Positions 35,031 to 47,304 of a DNA stretch of 64,000 bases are shown in pieces; positions within the stretch are counted from its first letter, which is position 1; every line of letters starts with the position of its first letter. The notes beneath the pieces are model-generated. The model was given only the letters and a program-made list of their open reading frames with translations, did no database searches and was not told where the DNA came from. Source of the DNA: Dromiciops gliroides (taxonomy: Eukaryota; Chordata; Mammalia; Microbiotheria; Microbiotheriidae); contig NC_057862.1 in assembly GCF_019393635.1 (NCBI RefSeq), positions 675,916,314 through 675,980,313 on the forward strand, written 5' to 3'. The position numbers and the translations under genes are program-made.

Positions 35031-35736
35031 TTCTTTGTCGATCAGTTGCCCTAAGATTCCAGATCAAAACCTCCTTTTCTAGCCACCATTCTCCTATGTG
35101 TACTGTTTTCTATCGCTGAAACAAAAACTATTTGAGTGGAAAAGGACTAGATTTGGGGGGTATTTGTATACCAGTGGTTAGTAATGCCTGGCATATAATA
35201 ATTTTTTTCATTCATTTCTTCCAGCATCACTTGACATGGAATTGTATGTGCTGGAGGACTGGGGTTTTACTGTGGAGAACAAGGGCAGTACCACCACATC
35301 TCCAAGTGTCTGTCACTTTCTTACCAACATCCTTGGGCAAATCATTTACTCTCCTTGTGCCCATACTCTTCGGCTGTAAAATGAGAGGGGGTTCAACAAG
35401 ATGATCTCTAAGGCCTCTTCCAGTTCTCAAGTGCATATTCTAAGGTCTATAACATCAAAGAGAAATAACTTCTACTTTTTTAGTAAACATTTTTATTTAA
35501 AGTTTTGAGTTATAAATTCTATCTCTCTCTTCTTCCCATCCTTCCCCTTTCCCTGAAGCAGTAAAGAATAAGATATAGGTTATACATGTAGAAGTACAAT
35601 TATGTAAAAAATTTCCATATTAGTCATTTTGTATAAAAAGACTCTAATAAAAGAAAAAATGAAAGAGAAAGTGAAAATAGCATGCTTCAGTCTGTGTTCA
35701 ATCAATATCAGTTCTTTCTCTGGAGGTGGATAGTAT

Positions 35737-36106
35737 TGTAACGATTGGAATGACGCCACCTGCTGGAGACTTACTGTAGAAGAGTTCTGCCCATGAAGCG
35801 AAGGTCTTTGAGGGCAAGACCAGGAGTCTTTTCTTTGGCGTCAGGAAGTGACGTGGGCTAGTGGGAGGAGGAAGGAAGAGACTGGCGCTCAGTCTCACTC
35901 TTGGGCCTTTGGACTCTGGTGGAGAGTGGAGCTAGAAATGTGCTCTCCCTTTAATAGATAGGAATCTAGGCCTTTCTCTCTCTTTACCAAATTCTTATTC
36001 TCTTTAATAAATGCTTAAAAGTCTAACTCTTGCTAAAGCTTATAATTTATTGGCGACCACTCATTAGATATTTTAGACAGTTTAGCTAGAATTTTAGCCC
36101 TTAACA
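35737..36106 (+). mobile_element. Solo LTR (ERV fossil), class I-like, inside an L1
   Basis: 370 bases, TG..CA ends, target repeat GTAT on both sides (35733 and 36107). Same family as 33086. The flanking L1 sequence resumes after it. Confidence 0.82.
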
Positions 36107-36444
36107 GTATGCTTCATCATTAGTCTTTTGAGATCGTCTTGGATCATTGTATTGCTGAGAACAGCTAAGACATTCACAGTTCTTCATCAAACAATACTGT
36201 TGTTGCTGTGTGCAATGTACTCCTGGTTCTGTTCACTTCACTGTGCATTAGTTCATGTCAATATTTCCAAGTTTTTCTGAGATCATCTTTTTTGTCATTC
36301 TTATAGAACAATAATATTCTATTACATTCATATGCCACGGCTTGTTTAGCCATTCCCTAATTAATGGGCATCTCTTTGATTTCCAATTCTTAGCCACCAA
36401 AGAAAGAGCTGCTATAAATATTTTTGTACAAATAGGTCCTTTTC

Positions 36445-36622
36445 AGGGGCAGCTAGGTGGCGCAGTGGATAAAGCACTGACCGTGGATTCAGGAGGACCT
36501 GAGTTCAAATCCAGCCTCAGACACTTGACACTTGTGTGACCCTAGGCAAGTCATGTAATCCTCATTGCCCCACCAAAAAAAAAGTGATAAGTAGTGAAAC
36601 AATTGAACCTGGGATTGGAATC
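36445..36622 (+). repeat. SINE inside L1, with extra sequence after the tail
   Basis: Target repeat AAATAGGTCCTTTTC. About 45 bases lie between the A-tail and the second target copy, probably 3' transduction or a later insertion. Confidence 0.82.
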
Positions 36623-36999
36623 CAAATAGGTCCTTTTCTCTTTTTTGGAAGTTTTTGGGATATAAACCTATTGTAGAATCAAAGGATATGCACAGTTTAA
36701 TATCCTTTGGGCATAGTTCTAAATTGCTCTCTAGAATGGTTGGATTTGATCACAACTCCACTAGCAGTGAATTAGCATCCCAGTTTTCCCACATTCCCTC
36801 CAACATCCAACATTATGCTTATTTATCATATTAGCAACTCTGATAGGTACGAGGTAGTACCCCATACCTATTCCACTGATCCACCACTCTATTTCTTAGC
36901 CAGTATAAGATTGTTTTGATAGTTACAGCTTTATAATCTAGTTTGAGATATGGTATGGAGGAAATAATTTCTAATTATCCCTGTGGGATGCAAGGATCT

Positions 37000-37985
37000 G
37001 AGCCAATGGTCTTAAGAGGCCAGAATGGGGAGAAGAATAGGATCTGGGCTGAGCCTATACAGAAAATCAAGAGGTCTAGGAGCTCATGGATAATTTGCTA
37101 AGGTCAGAAATAACTGAGTATTGTGAGTTATGGGAAGTGGGGAAGGGACCGGGTAGGGAGTGAGGGGAATTTCGTAACCTGCAGCTTTTCCTAGAATGAA
37201 TAGGTTTTTATTCAGAAAGCCAACAATGACAGAGGCAGAAAAGTGATCTCATCTTCTCTCCCCACTCCATCCCCACAATCCTCAAAACTCCTCCTCTCTC
37301 ATGCCGAGAGAATCCAATTTCTCTCCCTCCTCCTGAACCACAAACCCCTCTTTTAACCAAAAAGTCCTTCCTCTCAATTCTCCACATTTCTCAGGAAACC
37401 TAAACTGTCTCTCTCCATACAACCTATAAGCTTCCTCCTTCAGAATCACCAGTTTGCTTCACCAATCACTCTTGAAATCATAAAGATCATTCTTTTATAT
37501 ATTTTCATTAGATTGAATTGAAGACCTGAGCCGTCTCTACTGTTCCTTTCCTATCAATATGCAGCTGTCTTAGCATCCCTTAGCAGAGAGTCTCCAACTA
37601 CCAGGACTCCATTCTGCCTCCTCCATCAAGTTAGAGGGGAAGGGGATAAGGGTGGAGGGGTGAAGAAAGGGAGGTCACATTGGGGAATGGGCAGTCAGAA
37701 GCAAAACACTTTTGAGGAGGGATAAGGTAAAAGAAGATGGAAATAGAGTAAATATCATAGGGAGGGAAACACAGTTAGCAATAGTAATGGGGACAAATTT
37801 GAAGCAGAGGCAAAAGTAATGTAAAATGAGGAACATGATGATGGTGGTGGTACTTACTTTGCTGAGCTATTGTGACGAAAATTCTTTGTCAGGTATAACA
37901 TACTATATAAATGTTAGCTATTATTGTTGCAATAATCAACATCATGGGTGTTGTGTAAGGAAATTTCCCTTTAAAGTACTACATA
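37000..37985. other. Unassigned intergenic DNA
   Basis: C/T-rich 37240-37620, then AT-rich; no gene or repeat family recognised. Confidence 0.4.
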
Positions 37986-37989
37986 AATG

Positions 37990-38427
37990 TAGTTTACTAA
38001 AAAAAAAAAGAGCAGGATGCTATCAGAAAAACCTGGAAAGAGTTACAATGAGTTGATGCAAGTGAAATGTACTGTATACAAAATAACAGCAATATCATAA
38101 GATGATTTGCTGCTAACAACTTAGTTATTTTCAGCAATGCAATGATCCAAGACAACTCTGAACGACTTATGAAAAATGCAATCCATCTACAGAGAAAGAA
38201 CTGATGGTACCTGAATACAGATGGAATTATATGTTGTTGTTAGTTCCTTTCTCTAAAGTTTTTTTCGTCTGCTATGTTTTGCATGATTATACATGTATAA
38301 CTTATTGAATTGCTTGAGTTCTTAAGGGGGGGTAGGGAGGAAGGAAGAGAATTTGGAACACAAAGTTTTAAAAATTGATGTTATAATTTGTTTTTACATG
38401 TAAGGTTGGAGAAATTTTAAATAAATA
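37990..38427 (+). mobile_element. L1/HAL1 3' end
   Basis: AATGCAATCCATCTACAGAG, then the ACATGTATAACTTATTG and G-rich motifs before TAAATAAATAAA; 3' UTR only. Confidence 0.7.
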
Positions 38428-38753
38428 AATGGATAGATGGAAAGAGAGAGGGAGAAGGAAAGAAACAAAGAAACAAGGAAAGAAGGAGGACAGTCTGAAA
38501 ACATGTTTCTTTTTCCCTAGGAATAGGGCCAGGACTCCTATAGCTACAATGAGTTGCTTGAATACATCAGTATGCCTACTGATCTTTGCTTTCGGGTCTC
38601 TGAAGATGTGAAGATATGGCTATCCATGGCAAGCATGACATTCAGCTGGAAGATCATTTGAGGAAGACCTACCACCTAGCCATGGCATTGCCTCAGAAGC
38701 TGATGGAGAGGAACAAGAAATGTTTTTAACAGATTAACTATTAAAAACTACAT

Positions 38754-38898
38754 GGGGGGGGGCAACTAGGTGGCACAGTGGATAAAGCATTGGCCTTGGA
38801 TTCAGGAGTGCCTGAGTTCAAATCCAGCCTCAGACACTTGACACTTACTAGCTATATGACTCTGGGCAAGTCACTTAACCCTCAATGCCCCTAAAAAA
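38754..38898 (+). repeat. SINE
   Basis: Target repeat AACTACAT. Confidence 0.85.
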
Positions 38899-39019
38899 AC
38901 CCAACTACATTGGGGAATAAGGTATTTCTATGAAATCTTGAGGTGATTGGAGATCCAAGCTAGCACACTGATAGAGAGCCCCCTTCCCATCCCAAGTAAT
39001 GGAAAGAGGAGGCATGTTC

Positions 39020-39470
39020 ATTGATTGGATAACTATGTAGCATTGCCATTTACCAAAGCACTATCATATGTTGAATGAAGTGAGCAGAACCAGGAGAACA
39101 CTGTATACAGTGGCAGCAACATTGTGTGACTATCAACTGTGATAGACTTAGGTCTTCTCAGCAGTATGATCCAAGACAATTCCAAAGGACTAATGATGGA
39201 AAATGTTCTCCACTTCCAGAAAAAGAACTGATGGAGTCTGAATGCAGATCAAAGAATACTATTTTCACCTTTTTTTGTTTTCTGTGGGTCTTTCTTTTGT
39301 TCTGTTTCTTTCACAGCATGACTAATGTGGAAATATGTTTTACATTATTGCATATATCAGATTTCTTGCTGTCTTGGGAAGGGAGCAGGGAAGAGGGGGA
39401 GGGAAAAAAATTTAGAACTCAAAATCCAATCATCTTTACATGTAATTAGAAAAATAAATACTATTTTTAA
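39020..39470 (+). mobile_element. L1 3' end
   Basis: GAGCAGAACCAGGAGAACA, AGAAAAAGAACTGATGGAGTC and a GGGAAGGGAG tract before AAAAATAAATA, as in other L1 3' UTRs here. Confidence 0.7.
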
Positions 39471-39479
39471 AAGACTTTA

Positions 39480-41330
39480 TATAAATTATCATTTTTGATC
39501 CTCACAACAACCTTGTCATGTATTTTTTTGAAATTTAATTGCTATTGGTATATACACAAGTTTTTGCATAACTGTATATTAATTTATCCATATTATACCA
39601 GTAAAGAATTGACCTCATGTCTCTCTAACTTCTCATGGTATCAGGCCATGTGGTAGAGAAAGCAGGGAGAGAGCTTCAGCATGCCAGGTGGAGTGAGCAG
39701 GAGAAAAGTCCCAAAAGACTCATACTGTCCTAAACAATAGCCCTTTGTGGTTTCTTCCAAAGGTTTTTATCCTGTTTTCACTGAGGCAGGTTATTATACA
39801 TTTATCAAAACTAACTGGTTAGATCACTTAATTCCATTGGTTGATATGACCTGAAGGAGAATCTATGCTAAAATGAACTCTAGAGATGGTATCAGGAAAA
39901 AGAATGCAAAAAACCCTCACTCAAGTTGCTCAAGGTAAAGTCCATCATCTAGGTGTGATTTAATCCCACCAGTCCTTCATTGATCTAGACAAAAGAATCT
40001 ATCTCCATTTCTTTTGTTCCCTTGAATCTGTACCAGATAAGATTTAATAAAATTTCTCAAGGAGAACTGAACTTTCTGAAGTGGGGAGTGGAAGGGAGAA
40101 AGCATTGAGAAACTGATCTCTGAGTATCCCTGTTAGGTAAGTAGAATTTTTTCTCAGACTCATGGCTTCATCAGTGTAGATAGCAATTGTCCTGCCATTT
40201 AGAGAGATCCCTGGGGCACTGAGCAGTTAGGTGACTTGGCCAAGGTCACACAGCCAAGAGGTGTCTGAATCCGAATTTGAGCCCAGATCATCATGACTAG
40301 GAAGCCAGTGTTGTTCTCTCCAGTTCATGTGTCAGGAATATGCAGCTTAGAGAAATTAAGTGATTTAACTAAATGTCACATGTGGAATTTGTACCCACAT
40401 CTTCCAAATTCCAAGTCCAGCACTCGATTCACTATATCATGTTGTCCTTCTTGCCCATTCTCATGACACGTTCCTGTGACAAATTTTCAGCTCACTAGAA
40501 GCTCTTATAGTAGTTTTCTTTCTTTACCCAAGATGGGGAAGCAGCAAAGTGTGATGGAAAGTGTGTGAAGTTTTAGTCAGAGTCCCTGTCTTGAATTCCC
40601 AAACTTCAACTTACTGTGTGTCCTTGGGCTAGTCATTTGACTTCTCTGAAGCCTCATCTGTTTGAGGGGTCCATTCTAGGTCTAAACCAATGGTCCTACA
40701 CTTTAAGAACTGCATTTTGGATTTCATAGCAGTACTCATCGCAATTGGTGTTGAGATTTTGAGAGCAGAGAAAACAGTCAATCAAAAAACATTTATTAAA
40801 CATTTACTGTGTGCCAATCGCTGTGCTACAAACTGAGAATACAAATATGAGCAGAAATAAAGAACGTCCTCCCCAAAATGCTTCCATTCTGATGGGGGCA
40901 AAGGACATATATGTCCCTATATATGCATCTCAACTATACTATTCTCCTTAGGAAAGTTTCCATCATCTTTTCATCAGTGGTTCAAAAGGATTATAGGACA
41001 AAGATTCCTATATGAGAGCAAAGTTGCTGATTAGTCTGGCCATTGGGGTCTTTGAGGATGAAGAAGATTTAGAGCCCACAACTAATATGTCACTAGATTG
41101 AAAGACTAATTGAGTGACACCTGTCCCCAATCCAGGAAGAACAGGACTGAGAGGAACATACAAGAGCTTGATATCCAAGGGCTCTGTAAGGAACCCAAGA
41201 TAGGACTTCAGATTAGGGTGTCCTCAGAAAACTCCAGCTGATATACCAGTGGAGAACCACTATATATCAAGGGGTCAAGAGACTACCAATCTACAAAATG
41301 ACCCTAGAGAAAGAGTTCTTAACCTGGGAC
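39480..41330. other. Intergenic DNA with old repeats
   Basis: 39590-40080 may be an old LTR (no clear ends). 40780-40900 is the TTTATTAAACATTTACTGTGTGCC-type old repeat. No gene seen. Confidence 0.35.
40200..40450 (-). repeat. Two MIR-type fragments
   Basis: Two successive reversed cores (AAGGTCACACAGCCAAGAGG; GAGAAATTAAGTGATTTAAC). Confidence 0.5.
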
Positions 41331-41338
41331 TTGAGAAC

Positions 41339-41340
<2 letters not shown>

Positions 41341-41393
<53 letters not shown>
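41341..41393. repeat. (TG)n microsatellite
   Basis: About 26 TG units, then TA-rich sequence to 41745. Confidence 0.92.
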
Positions 41394-41394
<1 letters not shown>

Positions 41395-41424
41395 ACATAT
41401 TTGGGGGTTATGTGTGTATATTTA

Positions 41425-41670
41425 GGCACAGTAGATAGAATACCAGTCCTATAGTCAGGAAGACTCATCTTCCTGAGTTCAAATCTGGCCTCAGACACTT
41501 ACTAGCTTCATGACCCTGGGCAAGTCACAACTCCGTTTGCCTCAGTTTCCTTATCTGTAAAATGAGCTGGAAAAGGAAATAGCATACCACTCCAGTATCT
41601 CTGTCAAGAAAATCCAAAATGAGGTCACAAAGTTCACAAAGAGTTGGAATATGACCAAACAATAATTATA
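41425..41670 (+). repeat. SINE with RTE (BovB-like) tail
   Basis: tRNA-type head; the 3' part reads GCATACCACTCCAGTATCTC..GGTCACAAAG..AGTTGGAATATGACC, resembling RTE/BovB LINE 3' ends, which would supply the retroposition machinery. Confidence 0.65.
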
Positions 41671-41754
41671 GATACACACACGCATATATAGCTATATATT
41701 TGTATATATATATAGTTTATATAATATATATTTATATATTATAAAACTATATTG

Positions 41755-41898
41755 GGGCAGCTAGATGTCACAGTGGGTAAAGCACTGGCCTTGGATTCAG
41801 GAGTACCTGAGTTGAAATCCAGCCTCAGACACTTAATACTTACTAGCTGTGTGACCCTGGGCAAGTCACTTAACCCCAATTGCCTCACCAAAAAAAAA
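41755..41898 (+). repeat. SINE
   Basis: Target repeat AAAACTATATT. Confidence 0.88.
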
Positions 41899-41999
41899 CT
41901 ATATTAAAATACACTGAATTATAATCTTAGGTATTTAGTTATGCTTTAAAAATGTTATTCTGAGAAATGTTATTCTGAGATTTTATCAGACTGCCAAAG

Positions 42000-42830
42000 G
42001 TTAAGAAGCCTTTCTAAACCATGTTGGGCCACTACGAAGAGGACAAGCCCTAACTATTTGCTGGCCATAAGGAAACTAGCTGGGGTCTGGTGAAAAGGGG
42101 TCAGAAGCATAGGAAAGCCAAAGAATCAGGCCCCAAAGACCTTGTTTTACATTTTAGCACTAGGGAGTAGGGCATTTAAGGAGGAACTAGGTCAGACAAC
42201 AGGAAGAGGGAATTGAATTTGGGATACATTTTTCAGCGGGAAAGGCTGCCTCAGATGGATGGAGACCCCTGCCTAGATGGTGGAGAGGGGCTAGGATAAA
42301 TCCTGGTCACTGCCCTCAGCTCAGTAAGCCAGGCCTGCTCCAAGGTTCATGCCTCTCTGTCCCTTCCATCCCTGTAGTCCATTTGTTAGGAACAAGGCTG
42401 CTTGAGGCATCTACCAAGGCAGCCCTGGTGCTTGTAACAAGACATTTCATATTTCTCTTTCTCATAAAGCCAGAGCAATTGTGATTTAGGCACAGTCTAG
42501 GATGCTGGGAGCACATGGCGCTCTATTTTTCTCTCTCCTGCAGTGAGTAGCTGTTCTTCCAAGTGCTTTTCTGCTGTAGGGCTTGAAACAAGCAGCTGAG
42601 ACCTATGCACTGGGGTTGGGGAGGGGGGAATTTTCTGTGCTTCATGTTTTTGTTGCTTACCCAAGCAATGCAGGATGTGGCCTAGCCTTTTCAGGTCACT
42701 GGGAGAAGCAAGCATCCTGGGAGAAGAAATACTCTCTGTCTATGCTGATATGAGCAAAGTACTTGCTCGAAAATGTTGGGCTGAGAATCTCTTTTCTATA
42801 AGAAGCAGCATTAAGGTGGGACTGCAGATT
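42000..42830. other. Unassigned intergenic DNA
   Basis: Less repetitive and more G/C-rich than its surroundings; no open frame with recognisable content. Confidence 0.4.
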
Positions 42831-42839
42831 TTCACCTAC

Positions 42840-43050
42840 AGCATGCTGTGAAATATGACTAATGCAGAAATATGTTTACTGTGATTGTGCATGTATAATC
42901 TATATCAGATCGCTTTCTGTCTTGGGGAGAGGGGAGGGAAGGGATGGAGGGAGAAAAATTTGGAACTACAAATCTTATAAAAATAAATGTTTACATGTAA
43001 CTGTAAAATAATAAAATACTTTTTTTATTTACAAAAACAAACAAACATGC
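42840..43050 (+). mobile_element. L1 3' end, short
   Basis: TGACTAATGCAGAAATATG through GCATGTATAATCTATATCAG to a TAAAATAATAAAA tail. Confidence 0.7.
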
Positions 43051-43479
43051 TGTGAACACTCAAAAAGTCTTTTGAAAATTAGCAATGCCAGGAGTCCTCT
43101 CTCTCATATTCCTGAGAACAGGTTAAATTGGCTTTCTAAAGCCAATTGTTGAATTTTCAGTGTGAGACTTACACCTCAAAAATTACTACAAATCAGGGCT
43201 TGATTTTTTCTTTTGTTTGAAACATAAAAATGGAGAAGAATATGATAATAATTCAGATCAAACTTAAAAATATATCCTGCTTACATTTTGGAGTTGGTTT
43301 TTCCCAGAGATCCAGTTGTTAAACGTTAAGCAGCACATACTTGCCTGGCACCCATAGGTCCTGATGCTCAGCTGACTAACCAAGTTATTCTTGTTCTCTG
43401 TTCAAGCGACACACTAAAGAATGGATCTGAGGGTAGGAGATTTAGATCATAAAGAGGTTACTGAGGTCATTTAGTCCCT

Positions 43480-43744
43480 GTAATGCTCTTTCCTTCACTC
43501 TACCCATTGACTTCATTGGCTTCCTTTAATTCCCAACTAAAATTCCATCTTCTACAGAAAGCCTTCCACAAGCCCTCTTAATTCCACTTATTTATGGCTT
43601 GTTTGTCTATATTTAGTTGCATGTTGTCTCCTGCACTTAATTGTAACCTCCTTGTGGGCAAGGACTGTCTTTCACCAATTAGTGTATCCCCATCATTTAA
43701 AAGCACAATGCCTGGCACATAGTAGACACTTAATAAATATTTAT
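43480..43744 (+). repeat. L2 LINE 3' end
   Basis: GTGGGCAAGGACTGTCTTTC, AATGCCTGGCACATAGTAG. It continues after the SINE at 43745. Confidence 0.75.
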
Positions 43745-43894
43745 TTTATTTATTTTTTGCCAGGCAATGAGGGTTAAGTGATTTGCCCAGGGTCACACAG
43801 CTAGTAAGTGTCAAGTGTCTGAGGCTGGATTTTAACTCAGGTCCTCCTGAATCCAGGACTGATGCTTTATCCACTGTGCCACCAAGCTTGCCCT
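43745..43894 (-). repeat. SINE inside an L2 end
   Basis: Target repeat TTAATAAATATTTATT. Confidence 0.88.
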
Positions 43895-44144
43895 TAATAA
43901 ATATTTATTGAACTGAACCCTGTCATTTTACAATAAGGAAACTGAGGCAGAGAGAAATGAAATGACTTCCCCAAGTCCACTCAGACAGCGAGCATCAGAA
44001 GTGGGATTTAAACCTAGATCCTCTGATGCTAGAGAAGCCACATTTTTCATCTGACAATCTAAATGAGTGATGTTCTTGACTATTCTCCTCACAGCCTCCC
44101 TATGGGTGGATAGAATGCGATCCTGCCTCACCTTCATGTCACTA

Positions 44145-44420
44145 GATGGATGGATGGATGGATGGATGGATGGATGGATGGATGGATGGATGGACCGATA
44201 GATAAGAAGGTAGACAGTGAATGATGGACAGAAGGAAGGTAGATAGATAAATGATAGATAGGTGATAGATAAATGGATATAAAGGTGATTAGATGGATAG
44301 GTAGATAGATGATAGATACATTCAGATGGATATAAATAGATGAACAGAGGGATGAATATATAGGTGATATATTGATAGATAAATAGATGGCTAGATGATA
44401 GATGATAAACAGACAGACAG
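44145..44420. repeat. (GGAT)n and GATA-rich minisatellite
   Basis: About 12 perfect GATG units, then degenerate GATA units to ACAGACAGACAG. Confidence 0.9.
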
Positions 44421-44425
44421 ACATA

Positions 44426-44600
44426 TTGTTGTCCTTTGTTCTCAAAAAGGACCAAAATAACATCACTATATTGGAGTTAAGTTACAGTGTTTTCGATTGT
44501 TCATGATCAGACCAATATGAGGTCAGAATGCTCTAGCACAGATTGGACACAAATAGTTCACATGAACATTTGGAGTAAAGATGTGACTAAATTTGCACAT
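44426..44600 (-). repeat. Inverted partner of 46965-47290 flanking HAL1
   Basis: Starts TTGTTGTCCTTTGTTCTC and matches the reverse complement of 46965-47290 over about 170 bases. Confidence 0.7.
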
Positions 44601-44605
44601 CTCGC

Positions 44606-46960
44606 ATTTCTTTTTTTCTGTAATAAATTCATTTATTTAGAATTTTCCCCTAGTTACATGTAAAAACAAAATTTCACATAGATTTTTAAAAAAAACTTTG
44701 TGTTCCAAATTCACTTCCTCCCTCTCTCCCCACCCCTCCCTAAGAACTCAAGAAATTCAGTATAAGTTATACATGCGCAGTCATGAAAAACATCTCTACA
44801 TTGGTCAGGCTGTGAAAGAAAACAGACAAAAAACTTTAGATAGAGGAACTAATGAAAAAAATTTACTTCAATCTGTTTTCAGATACCATCAGTTCTTTCT
44901 CTGTAGATGGATTGCATTTTTCATGAGTCCTTCTGATAGCATCCTATTCATCATTTCTTTCACAGTTACTATTGCTAACTGTATTACCCTCCATCTTATT
45001 CCCTCCTCTTGATATTTACTCTATTTTCTTTCACCCTATCCCTCCTCAAAAGTATTTTGCTTTTTACTGCCCCCTCCCTTCCTTTGCCTCTCCTCCCTTA
45101 TCCTCTTTCCCTCTCACTTTCCCACAGAGAAAGATATATTACTATACCCACTTGAGTGTGTATGTTATTCCCTCTTGGAGCCAATTCTGATGAGAGTAAG
45201 CTCAATCACTCCCCCACTCCTTCCCCATCTCCCCCTCCACCCCATAATCATTTTCTTGTTTCTTTTATGTGAACTACTTTACCCCCGTCACACCTTTCCC
45301 TTTCCCTTTCTCCCAGTGCAATTCTCTCACCCCTTCATTTTATTTTAAAGATGTCATCATAGGGCAGCTAGGTGACACTGTGGACAAAGCACCCTCCCTA
45401 GACCAAGGAGGCCCCGAGCCCAAATCTGACCCTAGTTTTGTCATCCCACCCTGCCTGCCTGAAAAAAGGATAAACAAAAAATAAATGCTTTACAGGTATC
45501 TTCCATTCCTATTCAATTCACACGTGTGCCATCAGTCTAAGTATATTCCTTTCAGCTGCCCTAATACTGAGAAAGTTCTTATGAGTTAGAAGTATCATCT
45601 TCCCACGTAGGAATGTAAACAGTTGAAGCTTTTAACATACCTCATGATTTCTTTTTCCTGTTTGCCGTTTTATGCTTCTCTAGGGTCTTGTATTTGAACA
45701 TCAAATTTTCTATTCAGTTAAGGTCTTTTCATCACAAATGCCTGAAGGTCCTCTTTTTTCATTGAAGTCCCATTTTTCCCCTGAAAGATTATACTCAGTT
45801 TTGCTGGGTAGGTGATTTTTGGTTTTAATCCCAGTTCCTTTGCCTTCCAGAATATCATATTCCATGCCCTCCAATCCTTTAATGTAGAAGCTTCTGGATC
45901 TTGTGCTGTCCTGGGTGTTTCTCCACAGTACTTGAATTGTTTCTTTCTGGCTTGACCTGAGAGCTCTGGAATTTGGCTATAATATTCCTGGAAGTTTTCC
46001 TTTTGGGATCTCTTTCAGTAAGTGATAGGTGGATTCCTTCACTTTATGTTTTACCTTCTGCTTCTAGAATATCAGGGCAATTTTCCCTGAAAATCTCTTG
46101 GAAGATGATGTCTAAGCTCTTTTGGGGATCATGATTTTCAGGTAGTCCAATAATTTTCAAATTATCTCTCCTGGTTCTATTTTCAAGGTCAGCTTTTTTT
46201 CCAAGGCGATATTTCACATTGCCTTCTATTATTTCAATCTTTTGGTTTTTCTTTATTGTGTCTTGATTTCTCATAAAGTTATTAGCTTCCATTTGCTCAA
46301 TCCTAATTCTTAAGCAAGTATTTTCTTTAGAAAGATTTTCGATTTGGCTTTTCAAACTGTTGACTTTTTTCATGACTTTCCTTCATCATTTTCATTTATC
46401 TTTCCACTTTTCCCTCTATCTCTCTTACTTTATCTTCAAAGTCCTTTTTGAGGGCCTCTATAGCCTGAGACCAATTATTACTTTTCTTGGAAGCTTTGGA
46501 TGTGGGAGCTTTGACTTTGTTATCTTCTTCTGAGGGTGTATTTTGATCTTCCTTGTCACCAGAAAAACCTTTGATGGTCCACATGATTTTCTGACTGTTC
46601 ATTTTGCTAGCCTATTTCTTGACTTTTAACTCCTTCTTAAAGTGGGGCACTGCTTCCAGGATACACTGTCCCAAGCTTCAGGGGGTCCCAGGTGGTATGA
46701 TTTAAGGAGAGGCAGGTTTTTCACTCACCTGGCCTGTGCTTTTGTCTGTAAGTAATCACAGGCCTGCTTGCTCTTTATCCCAGAAACAAATTTAATTCAC
46801 TGTGGTTGTAAGCTCAGCATGCCTTTGCCCCTACCCCACTGGGCCACCACCACTTAAGTCTGCCTACTGGTTCTGAATGTGGGCAACATAACAGCATTCC
46901 ACCTCAGATCCAGCAAAGACCCCTGTAATCTCCCCCTGGCTAACTGCTGGACCCCTTCAC
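44606..46960 (-). mobile_element. HAL1 (half-LINE-1) element, near full length
   Basis: On the minus strand: a G/C-richer 5' region (46960-46610), then ORF1 with a lysine-rich N-terminus (46602), coiled coil (SLKSQIENLSKENTCLRIRI), ENRTRRDNLKIIGLPE (RRM), and C-terminal LSIIFQGKNGTSMKKEDLQ. It passes straight into the L1-type 3' UTR and tail near 44606. No ORF2 is present, which defines HAL1: an L1 relative lacking its own reverse transcriptase. ORF1 is broken by at least one frame change near 46390. A SINE (45361-45482) lies inside. Confidence 0.72.
45361..45482 (+). repeat. SINE inside HAL1, diverged
   Basis: Head GGGCAGCTAGGTGACACTGTGG; the body is diverged and the tail degenerate. Confidence 0.75.
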
Positions 46961-46964
46961 CAGT

Positions 46965-47290
46965 ACATGAGCTTTAACTGATATGGATGATATGAGCACC
47001 TGTATTTCCTTGGTGTTAGTTGGAATTTTTTGCATGACATGGGAGACACTGGCACAGTACCACCCAGCATGGAGTGCCCTCATCAGAATGAAGTAGCTCA
47101 AAAGTTCAATATGCACAAATTTAGAGAATCGAAGCAAAATGTTCATGTGCATTATTTGTGCTCAATCTGTTGTAAAGTATTGTGAGGTCATATGCATCTG
47201 ATCAGCCACAGAAAAACTCACTGTAACTTGACTCTAATATAGTGATATCATTTGGTCTTCTTCAAGAATGAAGGACAACAACCAACCGAC
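46965..47290 (+). repeat. CAACAA-tailed element, forward copy flanking HAL1
   Basis: Ends GAATGAAGGACAACAACC. Its reverse complement matches 44426-44600. Confidence 0.7.
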
Positions 47291-47304
47291 CAACCATTTG
47301 TAAG

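Larger units (their letters stand above)
35480..36970 (-). mobile_element. L1 3' half, split by a solo LTR and a SINE
   Basis: 3' UTR 35480-35732, end of ORF2 36111-36443 and 36640-36860, and the upstream LCxFLRRS-type wet segment at 36880-36960, in the order expected for a minus-strand L1. A solo LTR (35737-36106) and a SINE (36445) interrupt it. Confidence 0.75.

Noticed and set aside
33086-36106. The LTR pair as the ends of one provirus
   Set aside because: Different target repeats and no viral interior.
44145-44195. CRISPR-like regular repeats
   Set aside because: Pure GATG microsatellite without spacers, in a mammalian genome.
43928-44466. 175- and 110-residue minus-strand frames with HPSIHPSI repeats
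   Set aside because: Products of the GGAT/GATA minisatellite.
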